NCBI GenBank assembly: GCA_021156245.1 | Contig: JAJNBO010000015.1 | Span: 1 to 14,111 of the forward strand | DNA: 14,111 nt | Origin: Ramlibacter sp. | GTDB taxonomy: Bacteria > Pseudomonadota > Gammaproteobacteria > Burkholderiales > Burkholderiaceae_C | Reading direction: 5' to 3' | Shown here: in pieces, positions 5,659 to 12,852 of the stretch | How positions within the stretch are numbered: position 1 is the stretch's first letter | Layout: each line of letters begins with the position of its first letter | Translations under genes and position numbers: made by a program | Notes under the pieces: generated by a model | Database searches by the model: none | The model's input: the letters and a program-made list of their open reading frames with translations, nothing else | What the model was told of the DNA's origin: nothing

Positions 5659-8600
5659 ATGACCGGAATCGTGCACAACGGCAACGACAGCGACGAGTTC
5701 ATCAACGGAACTTCCGACAACGACACGCTGTCGGGCGGCGGCGGCAACGACAACGTGTATGGGGGCGAGGGTGACGACGTGATGTCCGGCGGTTCCGGCG
5801 ACGACCGGATCCTGATGACGCTCGAGGGCGACGGCGGCAACGACACCGCCGATGGCGGGGAGGGCGGCTGGGACTCCGCGATCTACGACTACCGCAACGA
5901 TACGGCGGGCATCAACTTCGTCGTCACCGCCGACACCGGCTTCCAGTCCGAGGCCGACGGCACCACAGACGAACTGTCCGGCTTCGAGAGCGTCGAAGTC
6001 TTTGGCGGCTCGGGCAACGACACCATCGTCGGCGACTCGGGCTCGAACTTCATCGAGGGCCGCGCCGGCGACGACACCCTCACCGGGGGCGGCAACGGCG
6101 ACACCTTCGGGTTCGACTTCACGGAGGCCACCGGCACCGACCGCATCACCGATTTCACCGCGGGGCAGGACACGCTGCACTTCCGCTCCAACCAGATCAC
6201 CAGCGTGGTCTCCGGCAACGACCCGAGCGCACTGGTCGCCGGCCAGATGATGGTGGATACGGGCGCACAGACCACCGTCTACGTGCGCGGCGAAGGCGGC
6301 ATCCTGCAGACCATCGTGCTGGACGGGACTTTCACCGCCAGCCAGTTCACGCTTTCCACCTTCGATTGGGGCACCAACGTGGGCATCAGCCCGCCGGCGA
6401 CGGACGGCGACGACAACCTCATGGGAGGCAGCGGCAACGACTCCATCGACGGACTTGGCGGCAACGACTTCATCGACGGCGGCGCCGGCGACGACACCTT
6501 GTCCGGTGGCACCGGCGACGACTTCATCATGGGCGGCAGCACCTGGAGCGGTGGCACGGACGTCATCGACGGGGGCGAGGGCAACGACACCGTCCACTAC
6601 AACTACACCGACAACACGAGCGGGATCACCTTCAACATCTCGACCACCGGCGACTCGCAGGTGGACCCGTCGGAGGGCACCACCGACACGCTGACCGGGA
6701 TCGAATTCATCAACGTCGGCGGCGGCAGCGGCAACGACGTCATCACCGGCGGCGTGCTCGAGAGCTACGTGGACGGCAACGCAGGCAACGACACCCTCAC
6801 CGGCGGCACCGCGCGCGACACGTTCGCCTACAACGCCGACGAAGACAACGGACAGGACCGGATCGTCAACCTGGGGACCAACGACTCCCTGTGGTTCCAC
6901 GGGGTGCATCTCACGGGGCCCATGCTGCAAGGTGACAACCCTTCCGCCCTGGCCGTGGGCGAGGCGATGCTCGGCACGCCGGCAGGTGGCATCACGATGC
7001 TGTATGTGCAGACGGGAGGGCCGGCCGGGTTGATCACGATCGAGCTGGCGGGCAATTACAGCCGCAGCAACTTCAGCTTCTACTTCGGCGGCGACGGCAC
7101 CAGCCTGAACTTCCTGCAGCCCACGTCGGGCAATGACGTGCTCTGGGGCGGAACCGGCCATGACTACATCGAAGGCCTGGGTGGCAACGACAACCTCGGC
7201 GGCGGCGAAGGGGGTGATGACACCCTGATCGGTGGCGACGGCAACGACACCCTCAGCGGAGGTAACGGAGACGACTTGCTGGACGGTGGCGCAGGGAGCG
7301 ACGCGTTCAACACCGGAGACGGCGACGACACGGTGATCGGCGGCGAAATCACGGACCGCATCAACTACACCGACCTGAACAGCATCAGCTATGGCAATGC
7401 GGTGGGGCCGATCACGCTGAACCTGGAAACCGGCTTGGTGATCAAGGAAAACGGCACCGACCAGCTGTCGAACATCAACTTCGTCACCGGATCGGGATAC
7501 GACGACACGCTGATCGGCAGCAACGACGCCGCGATGTTCGAGCAGTTCGACGGCGGCAATGGCGACGACACGATCGACGGCGGCGGCGGCGCCAACCGGG
7601 TCAACTACTTCGGCGCCGGCGCTGCCGTGACCGTCGTGCTGGGCACGGGGGAGGGCGGCACCGGCGACGGCTACGCCACCGGCGCCCGCGGCAACGACAC
7701 GCTGATCAACATCAACAACGTCAACGGCACCGCGCACGGCGATACGCTGATCGGTTCGGACCGGACCACCAGCATCGAGGGCTTCAACGGCCGCGGCGGC
7801 AACGACACCATCGACGGTGCCGGCGGCATGGACCATGCGCGCTACGACAGCGCCGGGAGCGCGGTGACGGTCAACCTGGCGCTCGGCACCGCGTCGGACG
7901 GCGAAGGCGGCACCGACGAGTTGCACAACATCGAGTCCGTTCGCGGCAGCCGCTTCGGTGACACGCTGATCGGCAGCGACACCACCAGCGAAGACACCAA
8001 CGGCGACGGCTTCGCCGACTACGAGTACTTCATCGGCATGGCCGGCGACGACACCATCAACGGCGCCGGTGGCTGGGACCGCGCCGACTACACCACGTCG
8101 AGCGCCGGCGTGATCGTCTCCCTGGCGGATGGCAAGGCGTGGAACGACGGCTACGGAACCGTCGACACCTTGACCAACATCGAGGCGCTGCGCGGATCGG
8201 AATTCGCGGACGACCTCACCGGCGACAACAACGCCAACCGCCTGGAAGGCATGGGCGGCGACGACACGCTGGTCGGCGGCGGCGGCAACGACACCCTGCT
8301 GGGCGGCGCGGGCTACGACGTGGTGACGTACGCGGCGGCGGGCGCCGGCGTGACGGTGGACCTGCTCGGCGGCACCGCTTCCGACGGCACCGGTGGCACC
8401 GACACGCTGGGCGGCATCGAGAACGTGATCGGCTCCGAGCATGCCGACACCATCACCGGCGACGCCGGCAACAACGACATCATGGGCCTGGCGGGCGACG
8501 ACATCATCGTCGGCGGCGACGGCAGCGACACGGTGCACTACGGCCCGGACGGCGGCGCCACGGGCGGCATCGTCGTCGACCTGGCCGCAGGAACGGCCCA

Positions 8601-10116
8601 GGACGGCACGGGCAGCACCGACAGCCTGAGCGGCATCGAGAACGTGATCGGCACGCTGTTCGGCGACAGCATCGTCGGTGACGGCGCGGACAACCACCTG
8701 GAAGGCCTGGACGGAAGCGACTACCTGCAAGGCGGTTCGGGCGTCGACACGCTGCTGGGTGGAGCCGGCGACGACACGCTCGGCGGCGGCTTGGGTGGGG
8801 ACCTGATGGATGGCGGCGACGGCTTCGACACCGTGCTGTACGGACAGGCCGGCATCGGCATCGAGGTGAACCTCGCCAACGGCAGCAACAATGCCGACGA
8901 CATCCTGCTGAACATCGAAGGCGTGGTGGGTTCGGCCCACGCCGACCAGCTCACGGGCAGCAACGTGGCGAACGTCCTCGACGGCGGCGCGGGCGCCGAC
9001 ACCCTGGCCGGCGGAGGTGGCCACGACACGTACTTCGTGGACGATGCAGGCGACGTGGTCACGGAAGCGGCGGCCGGTGGCACGGACACCGTCAACGCGA
9101 GCGCCAGCCACACGCTGGCCGACTTCGTGGAACGCCTCGTGCTGACGGGCGGCGCGGCACTGAAGGGGACCGGCAACACCCTGGACAACACGCTGACCGG
9201 CAACACCGGCGCCAACGTGCTGGACGGCAAGGCCGGCGCGGACACGATGGCCGGTGGCACCGGGAACGACACGTACGTCGTCGACAACGCCGGGGACCGC
9301 GTCACGGAAACCGCCCCCGGCGGCGTGGACACGGTCAAGGCGAGCATCACCTACACGCTGGGCAACTTCGTGGAAGGCCTGACGCTGACCGGGAACGCAG
9401 CCATCAACGGCACGGGCAACACGCTGGCCAACACGCTCACCGGCAACGCCGGCGCGAACGTGCTCGATGGCAAGGCCGGAGCCGACAAGATGGCAGGCGG
9501 CGCGGGCAACGACACGTACATCGTGGACAACGCGGGGGATCGGATCACCGAAACCGCCACGGGTGGCACCGACACGGTGAAGGCGAGCGTCGGCCACACG
9601 CTGGCCAACTCCGTGGAAAACCTGACGCTGACCGGCAAGGGCGCCATCGACGGCACCGGCAACACCCTGGCCAACAAGCTGACCGGCAACGCCAGCGCCA
9701 ACGTGCTGGACGGCGCGGCCGGCGCGGACGTCCTGAATGGCGGCGCTGGCAACGACACGCTGATCGGTGGGACGGGCAAGGACGCCCTGACGGGCGGCGG
9801 CGGGGCGGACCGCTTCGTGTTCGCCAACGCGACGCACAGCAGCGGCAATGCCGTCGACTCGATCGCGGACTTCCTCCGCGGCACGGACAAGATCGACCTC
9901 TCCGCGCTGGATGCCAACGCCAAGGCGGCGGGCGTGCAGGACTTCAAGTTCATCGGGGCCAAGGACTTCGGCGCCAACGCCACGGGGCAGCTGCGCTTCG
10001 AGGTGAGCGGCGGCAAGCTGATGCTGTTGGGGAGCACCGATGCGGATGCCGCCGCTGAGTTCGCGGTGGAGATCGTGGGTCTTCGCACCCTCGGCGCCAG
10101 CGACCTGATCCTGTGA
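5659..10116 (+). CDS. Large RTX calcium-binding repeat protein, probable type I secretion substrate
   Basis: This 1485-residue protein consists almost wholly of glycine/aspartate RTX nonapeptides (GGxGNDxLx), which bind Ca2+ and fold into beta-rolls outside the cell. Three zones follow each other: two long A modules (residues 18-247 and 248-488); seven B modules (about 583-1105) pairing a VTVNLxxGTASDGxGGTD strand with IExVxGSxxADTLxGD; and three C modules of exactly 81 residues (1123-1365). The C-terminus (1384-1485; GADRFVFANATHSS, then DFLRGTDKIDLSAL) is the serralysin-type domain, ending DLIL like type I export signals. There is no N-terminal signal peptide, no cysteine, and no recognisable peptidase, lipase or Ig-like adhesion domain. 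ATG 5659 follows AAGGAA (5644-5649); an in-frame TTG at 5632 is less likely. No ABC/membrane-fusion/outer-membrane export genes adjoin it. The role is unknown: adhesin, surface-layer or biofilm matrix protein are possible. Confidence 0.93.
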   Translation: MTGIVHNGNDSDEFINGTSDNDTLSGGGGNDNVYGGEGDDVMSGGSGDDRILMTLEGDGGNDTADGGEGGWDSAIYDYRNDTAGINFVVTADTGFQSEADGTTDELSGFESVEVFGGSGNDTIVGDSGSNFIEGRAGDDTLTGGGNGDTFGFDFTEATGTDRITDFTAGQDTLHFRSNQITSVVSGNDPSALVAGQMMVDTGAQTTVYVRGEGGILQTIVLDGTFTASQFTLSTFDWGTNVGISPPATDGDDNLMGGSGNDSIDGLGGNDFIDGGAGDDTLSGGTGDDFIMGGSTWSGGTDVIDGGEGNDTVHYNYTDNTSGITFNISTTGDSQVDPSEGTTDTLTGIEFINVGGGSGNDVITGGVLESYVDGNAGNDTLTGGTARDTFAYNADEDNGQDRIVNLGTNDSLWFHGVHLTGPMLQGDNPSALAVGEAMLGTPAGGITMLYVQTGGPAGLITIELAGNYSRSNFSFYFGGDGTSLNFLQPTSGNDVLWGGTGHDYIEGLGGNDNLGGGEGGDDTLIGGDGNDTLSGGNGDDLLDGGAGSDAFNTGDGDDTVIGGEITDRINYTDLNSISYGNAVGPITLNLETGLVIKENGTDQLSNINFVTGSGYDDTLIGSNDAAMFEQFDGGNGDDTIDGGGGANRVNYFGAGAAVTVVLGTGEGGTGDGYATGARGNDTLININNVNGTAHGDTLIGSDRTTSIEGFNGRGGNDTIDGAGGMDHARYDSAGSAVTVNLALGTASDGEGGTDELHNIESVRGSRFGDTLIGSDTTSEDTNGDGFADYEYFIGMAGDDTINGAGGWDRADYTTSSAGVIVSLADGKAWNDGYGTVDTLTNIEALRGSEFADDLTGDNNANRLEGMGGDDTLVGGGGNDTLLGGAGYDVVTYAAAGAGVTVDLLGGTASDGTGGTDTLGGIENVIGSEHADTITGDAGNNDIMGLAGDDIIVGGDGSDTVHYGPDGGATGGIVVDLAAGTAQDGTGSTDSLSGIENVIGTLFGDSIVGDGADNHLEGLDGSDYLQGGSGVDTLLGGAGDDTLGGGLGGDLMDGGDGFDTVLYGQAGIGIEVNLANGSNNADDILLNIEGVVGSAHADQLTGSNVANVLDGGAGADTLAGGGGHDTYFVDDAGDVVTEAAAGGTDTVNASASHTLADFVERLVLTGGAALKGTGNTLDNTLTGNTGANVLDGKAGADTMAGGTGNDTYVVDNAGDRVTETAPGGVDTVKASITYTLGNFVEGLTLTGNAAINGTGNTLANTLTGNAGANVLDGKAGADKMAGGAGNDTYIVDNAGDRITETATGGTDTVKASVGHTLANSVENLTLTGKGAIDGTGNTLANKLTGNASANVLDGAAGADVLNGGAGNDTLIGGTGKDALTGGGGADRFVFANATHSSGNAVDSIADFLRGTDKIDLSALDANAKAAGVQDFKFIGAKDFGANATGQLRFEVSGGKLMLLGSTDADAAAEFAVEIVGLRTLGASDLIL
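5710..7122 (+). repeat. Tandem duplication of a ~235-residue A module in the RTX protein
   Basis: Copies at 5710-6399 and 6400-7122 share the same order: RTX block; NDTAGINFVVTADTG or DNTSGITFNISTTGD; SEGTTDTLTGIE-type strand; RTX block; DRI..LGTNDSL-type strand; SGNDPSALVAGQMM or QGDNPSALAVGEAM; then a TxxYVxxxG...I.L.G.....F.F. end. A third RTX block begins at 7123 (TSGNDVLWGG), starting as the first two do. The copies have diverged, so this is an old internal duplication. Confidence 0.75.
7405..8998 (+). repeat. Seven degenerate B modules in the RTX protein
   Basis: Seven protein-level repeats share the pattern G(V/I)xVxLxxGxAxDGxGGTDxLxxIExVxGSxxADxLxGD. Their first strands read ITLNLETG, VTVVLGTG, VTVNLALG, VIVSLADG, VTVDLLGG, IVVDLAAG and IEVNLANG. 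Each is followed by one or more GGxGxDxx nonapeptides. Spacing is uneven (roughly 65-95 residues) and copies differ a lot at DNA level. Confidence 0.75.
9025..9753 (+). repeat. Three 243-bp tandem repeats (81-residue C modules)
   Basis: Copies at 9025-9267, 9268-9510 and 9511-9753 each begin with GACACGTAC, exactly 243 bases apart. The next GAC at 9754 keeps the period but leads into the C-terminal block. Each encodes DTYxVDxAGDxxTExAxGGTDTVxAS, then a TLxxxVExLxLTGxxAxxGTGNTL strand and TGNxxANVLDGxAGAD. DNA identity between copies two and three is visibly high, pointing to recent or homogenised duplication. Such segments may vary in copy number by recombination. Confidence 0.9.
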
Positions 10117-10125
10117 TGGAAGCCG

Positions 10126-10151
10126 CGGACAGGCGCTGGAACGCCTGTCCG
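10126..10151 (+). terminator. Hairpin after the RTX gene, possible terminator without U tract
   Basis: CGGACAGGCG (10126-10135) and CGCCTGTCCG (10142-10151) form a perfect 10-bp stem with a six-base loop, ten bases after the RTX stop codon. No run of T follows, so it may be a Rho-linked or 3'-protecting hairpin rather than a classical terminator. It abuts the -35 box of the next gene. Confidence 0.5.
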
Positions 10152-10180
10152 TTGGCCTTCACGGGGGGACACGGCATAAT
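10152..10180 (+). promoter_or_regulatory. Sigma-70 type promoter of the receiver gene
   Basis: TTGGCC (10152-10157) and CATAAT (10175-10180) are separated by 17 bases. The -35 box matches the consensus at four of six positions and the -10 at five of six. Transcription should start near 10186-10189, that is one to four bases before the ATG at 10190, which predicts a leaderless or nearly leaderless mRNA. Confidence 0.6.
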
Positions 10181-10189
10181 CGCTCGACC

Positions 10190-10582
10190 ATGAGCCTCGA
10201 GCGCAGTACCCACAGCATCCTTGTCGTCGACGATGCGGAGTCCAACCGGTACGCAGTCTCGCGCGCTCTGCGCGCGGCCGGGTACCAGACGGTGGAGGCG
10301 GCCGCGGGCGCCCAGGCCCTCGAGCTCGCCGAGTACGTCGAGGCCGTGGTGCTGGACGTGCACCTGCCGGACCTGCATGGCTTCGAGGTCTGCCGCCTGC
10401 TGCGCGCCAACCCGAAGACCGCCCGGGTGCCGGTCATCCACATCTCGGCGGTGTACGTCACCGACGAGGATCGCGCCGCCGGTGAGCGGGCGGGCGCCGA
10501 TGCCTACATGGTGTCGCCCGTCGATACGGACGAACTCGCGTCCACCATCGACCGCCTGGTGCAGGACCGCGCCGGCGCCTGA
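10190..10582 (+). CDS. Stand-alone response regulator receiver protein
   Basis: A 130-residue single-domain receiver of CheY fold that presumably takes phosphate from an unlinked histidine kinase. Conserved residues are the acidic pair Asp14-Asp15, the phosphoacceptor Asp56 in VVLDVHLPD, and Ser86 in HISA. The usual lysine before the cis-proline is replaced by Ser109 (MVSPVD). The sequence closely resembles the receivers found at the N-terminus of hybrid sensor kinases, which often have a non-lysine residue at this place (from memory). There is no output domain, so it acts through partners or as a phosphate sink. It has no Shine-Dalgarno sequence; the ATG lies nine bases after the -10 box. 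It converges with the TusA-like gene (eight bases between stops). Confidence 0.88.
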   Translation: MSLERSTHSILVVDDAESNRYAVSRALRAAGYQTVEAAAGAQALELAEYVEAVVLDVHLPDLHGFEVCRLLRANPKTARVPVIHISAVYVTDEDRAAGERAGADAYMVSPVDTDELASTIDRLVQDRAGA

Positions 10583-10590
10583 GCGGCCCC

Positions 10591-10854
10591 TCAGCGCCGC
10601 CTGCGCAGCAGGTGGACCACCTCCCCGTCCTTTTCGTCCTGCGAGACCAGCTCGTACTGCGGGACGTGCTTGGCCAGCGACTGGAACTCGGCCACGCTTT
10701 GCGGTTGGGAGGTCAGCACGCGCAGCAACTGGCCCGCCTGCATGCCGCGCAAGGCCCGGTGGGTGCGGAGGACGTGCAGCGGCGCGCTGACGTCGCGGAC
10801 GTCCATTTCCTGCAGGGTGCCGCCGGAGTTCTCGCTTGGGCTGGGTTTCGACAT
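10591..10854 (-). CDS. TusA-family (SirA-like) protein lacking the catalytic cysteine
   Basis: An 87-residue protein with the TusA fold: the opening strand MDVRDVSAPLHVLRTHRAL (17-35) matches the family start LDxRGLxCPxPVxxxRKxL, followed by MQAGQLLRVLTSQP and a C-terminal strand GEVVHLLRRRR. In TusA the Cys of the CP motif carries persulfide sulfur for tRNA thiolation or molybdenum-cofactor biosynthesis; here the position is Ala24 (codon GCG) before Pro25, and the protein has no cysteine at all. It therefore cannot carry persulfide on that residue and may have a regulatory or binding role. ATG 10854 is chosen because the fold begins soon after; the frame is open to an ATG at 10911, but that would overlap the leader of the divergent gene. 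Confidence 0.8.
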   Translation of the reverse strand: MSKPSPSENSGGTLQEMDVRDVSAPLHVLRTHRALRGMQAGQLLRVLTSQPQSVAEFQSLAKHVPQYELVSQDEKDGEVVHLLRRRR

Positions 10855-10914
10855 GGAATGCGGTGGCGCGTCGGTGACGCATGGTGACACAGAAGGGCAG
10901 AATCGCGGCATCCC

Positions 10915-10930
10915 AAGGAGGCCCGCCCTG
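10915..10930 (+). promoter_or_regulatory. Strong ribosome binding site pointing to a CTG start codon
   Basis: AAGGAGG (10915-10921) is a near-perfect Shine-Dalgarno sequence with six bases to CTG (10928-10930). No ATG, GTG or TTG occurs within normal spacing downstream in the glycosyltransferase frame, and the protein family starts at this residue. Confidence 0.6.
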
Positions 10931-12151
10931 CGCTACCTGTTCGTCCACCAGAACTTTCCCGGCCAGTTCCGCCATGTCGCGCGCGCGCTGGCCGACGATC
11001 CCGCCAACGAAGTCATCGGTATCGGCGACCTGCGCAACCTGAAGGGGCGGCCGCAGCTGCACCCGCGCGTGAAGGTCGCCGGCTACGAGGTGAAGACCGG
11101 CGGCAGCCCCCAGACCCACCCCTACCTGCGCGACTTCGAGGGGCACGTGCGCCGGGGCCAGGAACTGGTGCGGCTGCTGCTCCCCTTGCGCGACAAGGCG
11201 GGTTTCCGGCCCGACGTGGTCGTGTCGCACCCGGGGTGGGGCGAATCGCTGTTCCTGCGCGACCTGTTCCCCGACGCACGCCACGTCCAGTACTGCGAGT
11301 ACTACTACCACGCGACCGGGGCGGACGTCGGGTTCGATGCGGAGTTCCCGACCTCGCTGAACGACCAGCTGCGGGTGCGCATCAAGAACAGCACGCAGCT
11401 GCAAAGCCTGGTGTCGGCGGATGCGGGCCTGTCGCCCACCGCGTGGCAGCAGGGCCGCTATCCGCCCGAGCTGCGCGCGAAGATTCGCGCCATCCACGAC
11501 GGCATCGATACCGGCGTGGCCCGGCCGGATCCGGCCGCCACCCTGGAGATCGAGGGGCAGCGGTTTTCGGCCGGCGAGGAAATCGTCACCTACGTCGCGC
11601 GCAACCTGGAGCCGTACCGCGGCTTCCACGTGTTCATGCGCATGCTGGAGAAGCTGCAGGCCTTGCGGCCGCAGGCCCGCGTCATCGTCGTCGGCGGCGA
11701 CGACGTCAGCTACGGCCGGCCACCGGACGACAAGGAAACCTGGCGCCAGCACTTCATCCGGCAGCTGCAAGGCCGCGTCGATTTCGGCAAGGTGTCCTTC
11801 CTCGGCAAGGTGCCCTACGCGCAGTTCCTGAAGATCCTGCAGGTCTCCGCCGCGCACGTGTACCTCACCTATCCCTTCGTGCTGTCCTGGTCCATGCTGG
11901 AAGCGATGGCGGCCGGCTGCGTGCTGGTCGGCTCGCGCACGGCGCCGGTCGAGGAGGTGATCGAAGACGGGCGCAACGGGCTGCTGGTCGATTTCTTCGA
12001 CACAGCGGCCATGGCGCAGCGCATCGCGGACGTGCTGGCGCGGCCCGCGGACTACCAGCCGCTGCGCGTGCAGGCCCGCCAGACCGTGCTGGAGCGCTAT
12101 GACCTCGCCACGGTGTGCCTGCCCCGCACGCTGGACTTCCTGCGCGGCTAG
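10928..12151 (+). CDS. Two-domain glycosyltransferase (GT4-like), apparent CTG start
   Basis: A 407-residue GT-B enzyme. The N-terminal half (about 4-170) begins YLFVHQNFPGQFRH and is of the Glyco_trans_4_3 type. The C-terminal half (about 200-385) is Glycos_transf_1, with RNLEPYRGFHVFMRMLEKL, IVVGGDD and the donor-binding segment SWSMLEAMAAGC with Glu325, then APVEEVIEDG. It probably acts in exopolysaccharide or surface-glycan assembly; donor and acceptor are unknown. Homologues known to me begin M-(R/K)-Y/I-L-F-V-H, which places initiation at CTG 10928; AAGGAGG (10915-10921) lies six bases before it. In-frame ATG 10853 and GTG 10874 exist but would add low-quality sequence that includes the Shine-Dalgarno. 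No related sugar genes adjoin it. Confidence 0.87.
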   Translation: MRYLFVHQNFPGQFRHVARALADDPANEVIGIGDLRNLKGRPQLHPRVKVAGYEVKTGGSPQTHPYLRDFEGHVRRGQELVRLLLPLRDKAGFRPDVVVSHPGWGESLFLRDLFPDARHVQYCEYYYHATGADVGFDAEFPTSLNDQLRVRIKNSTQLQSLVSADAGLSPTAWQQGRYPPELRAKIRAIHDGIDTGVARPDPAATLEIEGQRFSAGEEIVTYVARNLEPYRGFHVFMRMLEKLQALRPQARVIVVGGDDVSYGRPPDDKETWRQHFIRQLQGRVDFGKVSFLGKVPYAQFLKILQVSAAHVYLTYPFVLSWSMLEAMAAGCVLVGSRTAPVEEVIEDGRNGLLVDFFDTAAMAQRIADVLARPADYQPLRVQARQTVLERYDLATVCLPRTLDFLRG

Positions 12152-12154
12152 GGG

Positions 12155-12382
12155 TCAGGCAGCGCGCCGCTGCATCTGCACGCGGGTGGGCACGAAGGCG
12201 TGCCGGTCGCGCAGCGAGCGCCAGGTTTCCGGGGAAACCAGCCGCGGGTCTGCTCCGTGCGCGCCTTCGATGCGGCACTCCTCGGCGCGGGCATGGCAGC
12301 CCGCGGCCAGCAGGTCGCAGGCTTCGGGGGTTGCCGTGGCCGGTTGCACCGGGCCGAGGTGGGGTTGCCAACGAGGATCCAT
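12155..12382 (-). CDS. Small hypothetical protein
   Basis: 75 residues with no family I recognise. It is soluble and fairly basic at the C-terminus, with three cysteines (CDLLAAGCHARAEEC, about 22-36), then DPRLVSPETWRSLRDRH. Codons have the high G/C third positions of neighbouring genes, which favours a real gene over a shadow of the opposite strand. The chosen ATG (12382) has only a weak AGG upstream; in-frame ATGs at 12409 and 12454 would lengthen it. It converges with the glycosyltransferase, with three bases between the stops. The cysteine spacing could bind metal, but this is not established. Confidence 0.5.
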   Translation of the reverse strand: MDPRWQPHLGPVQPATATPEACDLLAAGCHARAEECRIEGAHGADPRLVSPETWRSLRDRHAFVPTRVQMQRRAA

Positions 12383-12455
12383 GCGCGCAGCCTGCGCTTT
12401 CCCGGACATCCTGTCTGCAGGGAAGGGCGGGCGCGCGTGTGAGACGGCGCGCACA

Positions 12456-12483
12456 GCCCCGGGCCGGTGCGTCAGGCCGGGGC
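12456..12483 (-). other. GC-rich hairpin over the SemiSWEET stop codon
   Basis: GCCCCGGGCC (12456-12465) pairs with GGCCGGGGC (12475-12483) with one bulged G and a nine-base loop that contains the SemiSWEET stop codon. No T run follows on the minus strand, so termination is possible but unproven. Confidence 0.35.
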
Positions 12484-12777
12484 GGCGTTGTCCTTGCCAG
12501 CCTCAGCCCTCTGCTGCCGCTTGCCGTACTTGAGCTTCATGACGAGCACGGCGCAGGCGAAGACGAGCGTGGAGGAATTGGCCACCATCATGGGCACTTC
12601 CTTCAGCACGATCCCGTAAGCCAGCCAGACCGCGACGCCGAGCGTGAAGACGCTGTACATGCGCAGCGAGATGCCGCTGACGTCCTTGGTGCGGAAGGTG
12701 CGCCAGGCCTGCGGCACGAAGGACGCCGTGGTCAGCGTGGCTGCGGCGTAGCCGAGCATGTCCGAAACTTCCATCAT
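12472..12777 (-). CDS. SemiSWEET-family sugar transporter (PQ-loop)
   Basis: A 101-residue protein with three predicted membrane helices (about 7-25, 40-58 and 62-82), as expected for a SemiSWEET, which works as a homodimer to let sugars equilibrate across the inner membrane. Motifs seen are the PQ pair (Pro22-Gln23, FVPQAWRTFRTKD), GISLRMYSVFTLGVAVWLAYG with Trp51, and Asn67 in VANS; the Trp and Asn correspond to sugar-pocket residues in characterised family members. The C-terminal tail (KRQQRAEAGKDNAAPA) is soluble. Start options are ATG 12777, ATG 12774 and ATG 12759; the last has GGAAG eight bases upstream and gives the usual family start MLGYAAATLTT. The substrate is not known. Confidence 0.88.
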   Translation of the reverse strand: MMEVSDMLGYAAATLTTASFVPQAWRTFRTKDVSGISLRMYSVFTLGVAVWLAYGIVLKEVPMMVANSSTLVFACAVLVMKLKYGKRQQRAEAGKDNAAPA

Positions 12778-12852
12778 GGTGTTGGTGCGGTGTCCTGTCC
12801 TTGGACAACCATTGCACCGCACGGGCGCCGCCGGGCTGATAGGCGGGGCGAG

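Noticed and set aside
5575..9837. A 1420-codon open frame on the minus strand across the whole RTX gene
   Set aside because: It is exactly in register with the sense codons, so its stops would be sense TTA, CTA and TCA, all rare codons in this GC-rich gene. Its openness reflects sense codon use, and the product is a low-complexity Val/Ala/Arg sequence.
5659..10116. CRISPR-like or DNA-level repeat array
   Set aside because: The repetition follows codons of Gly/Asp nonapeptides and there are no spacers.
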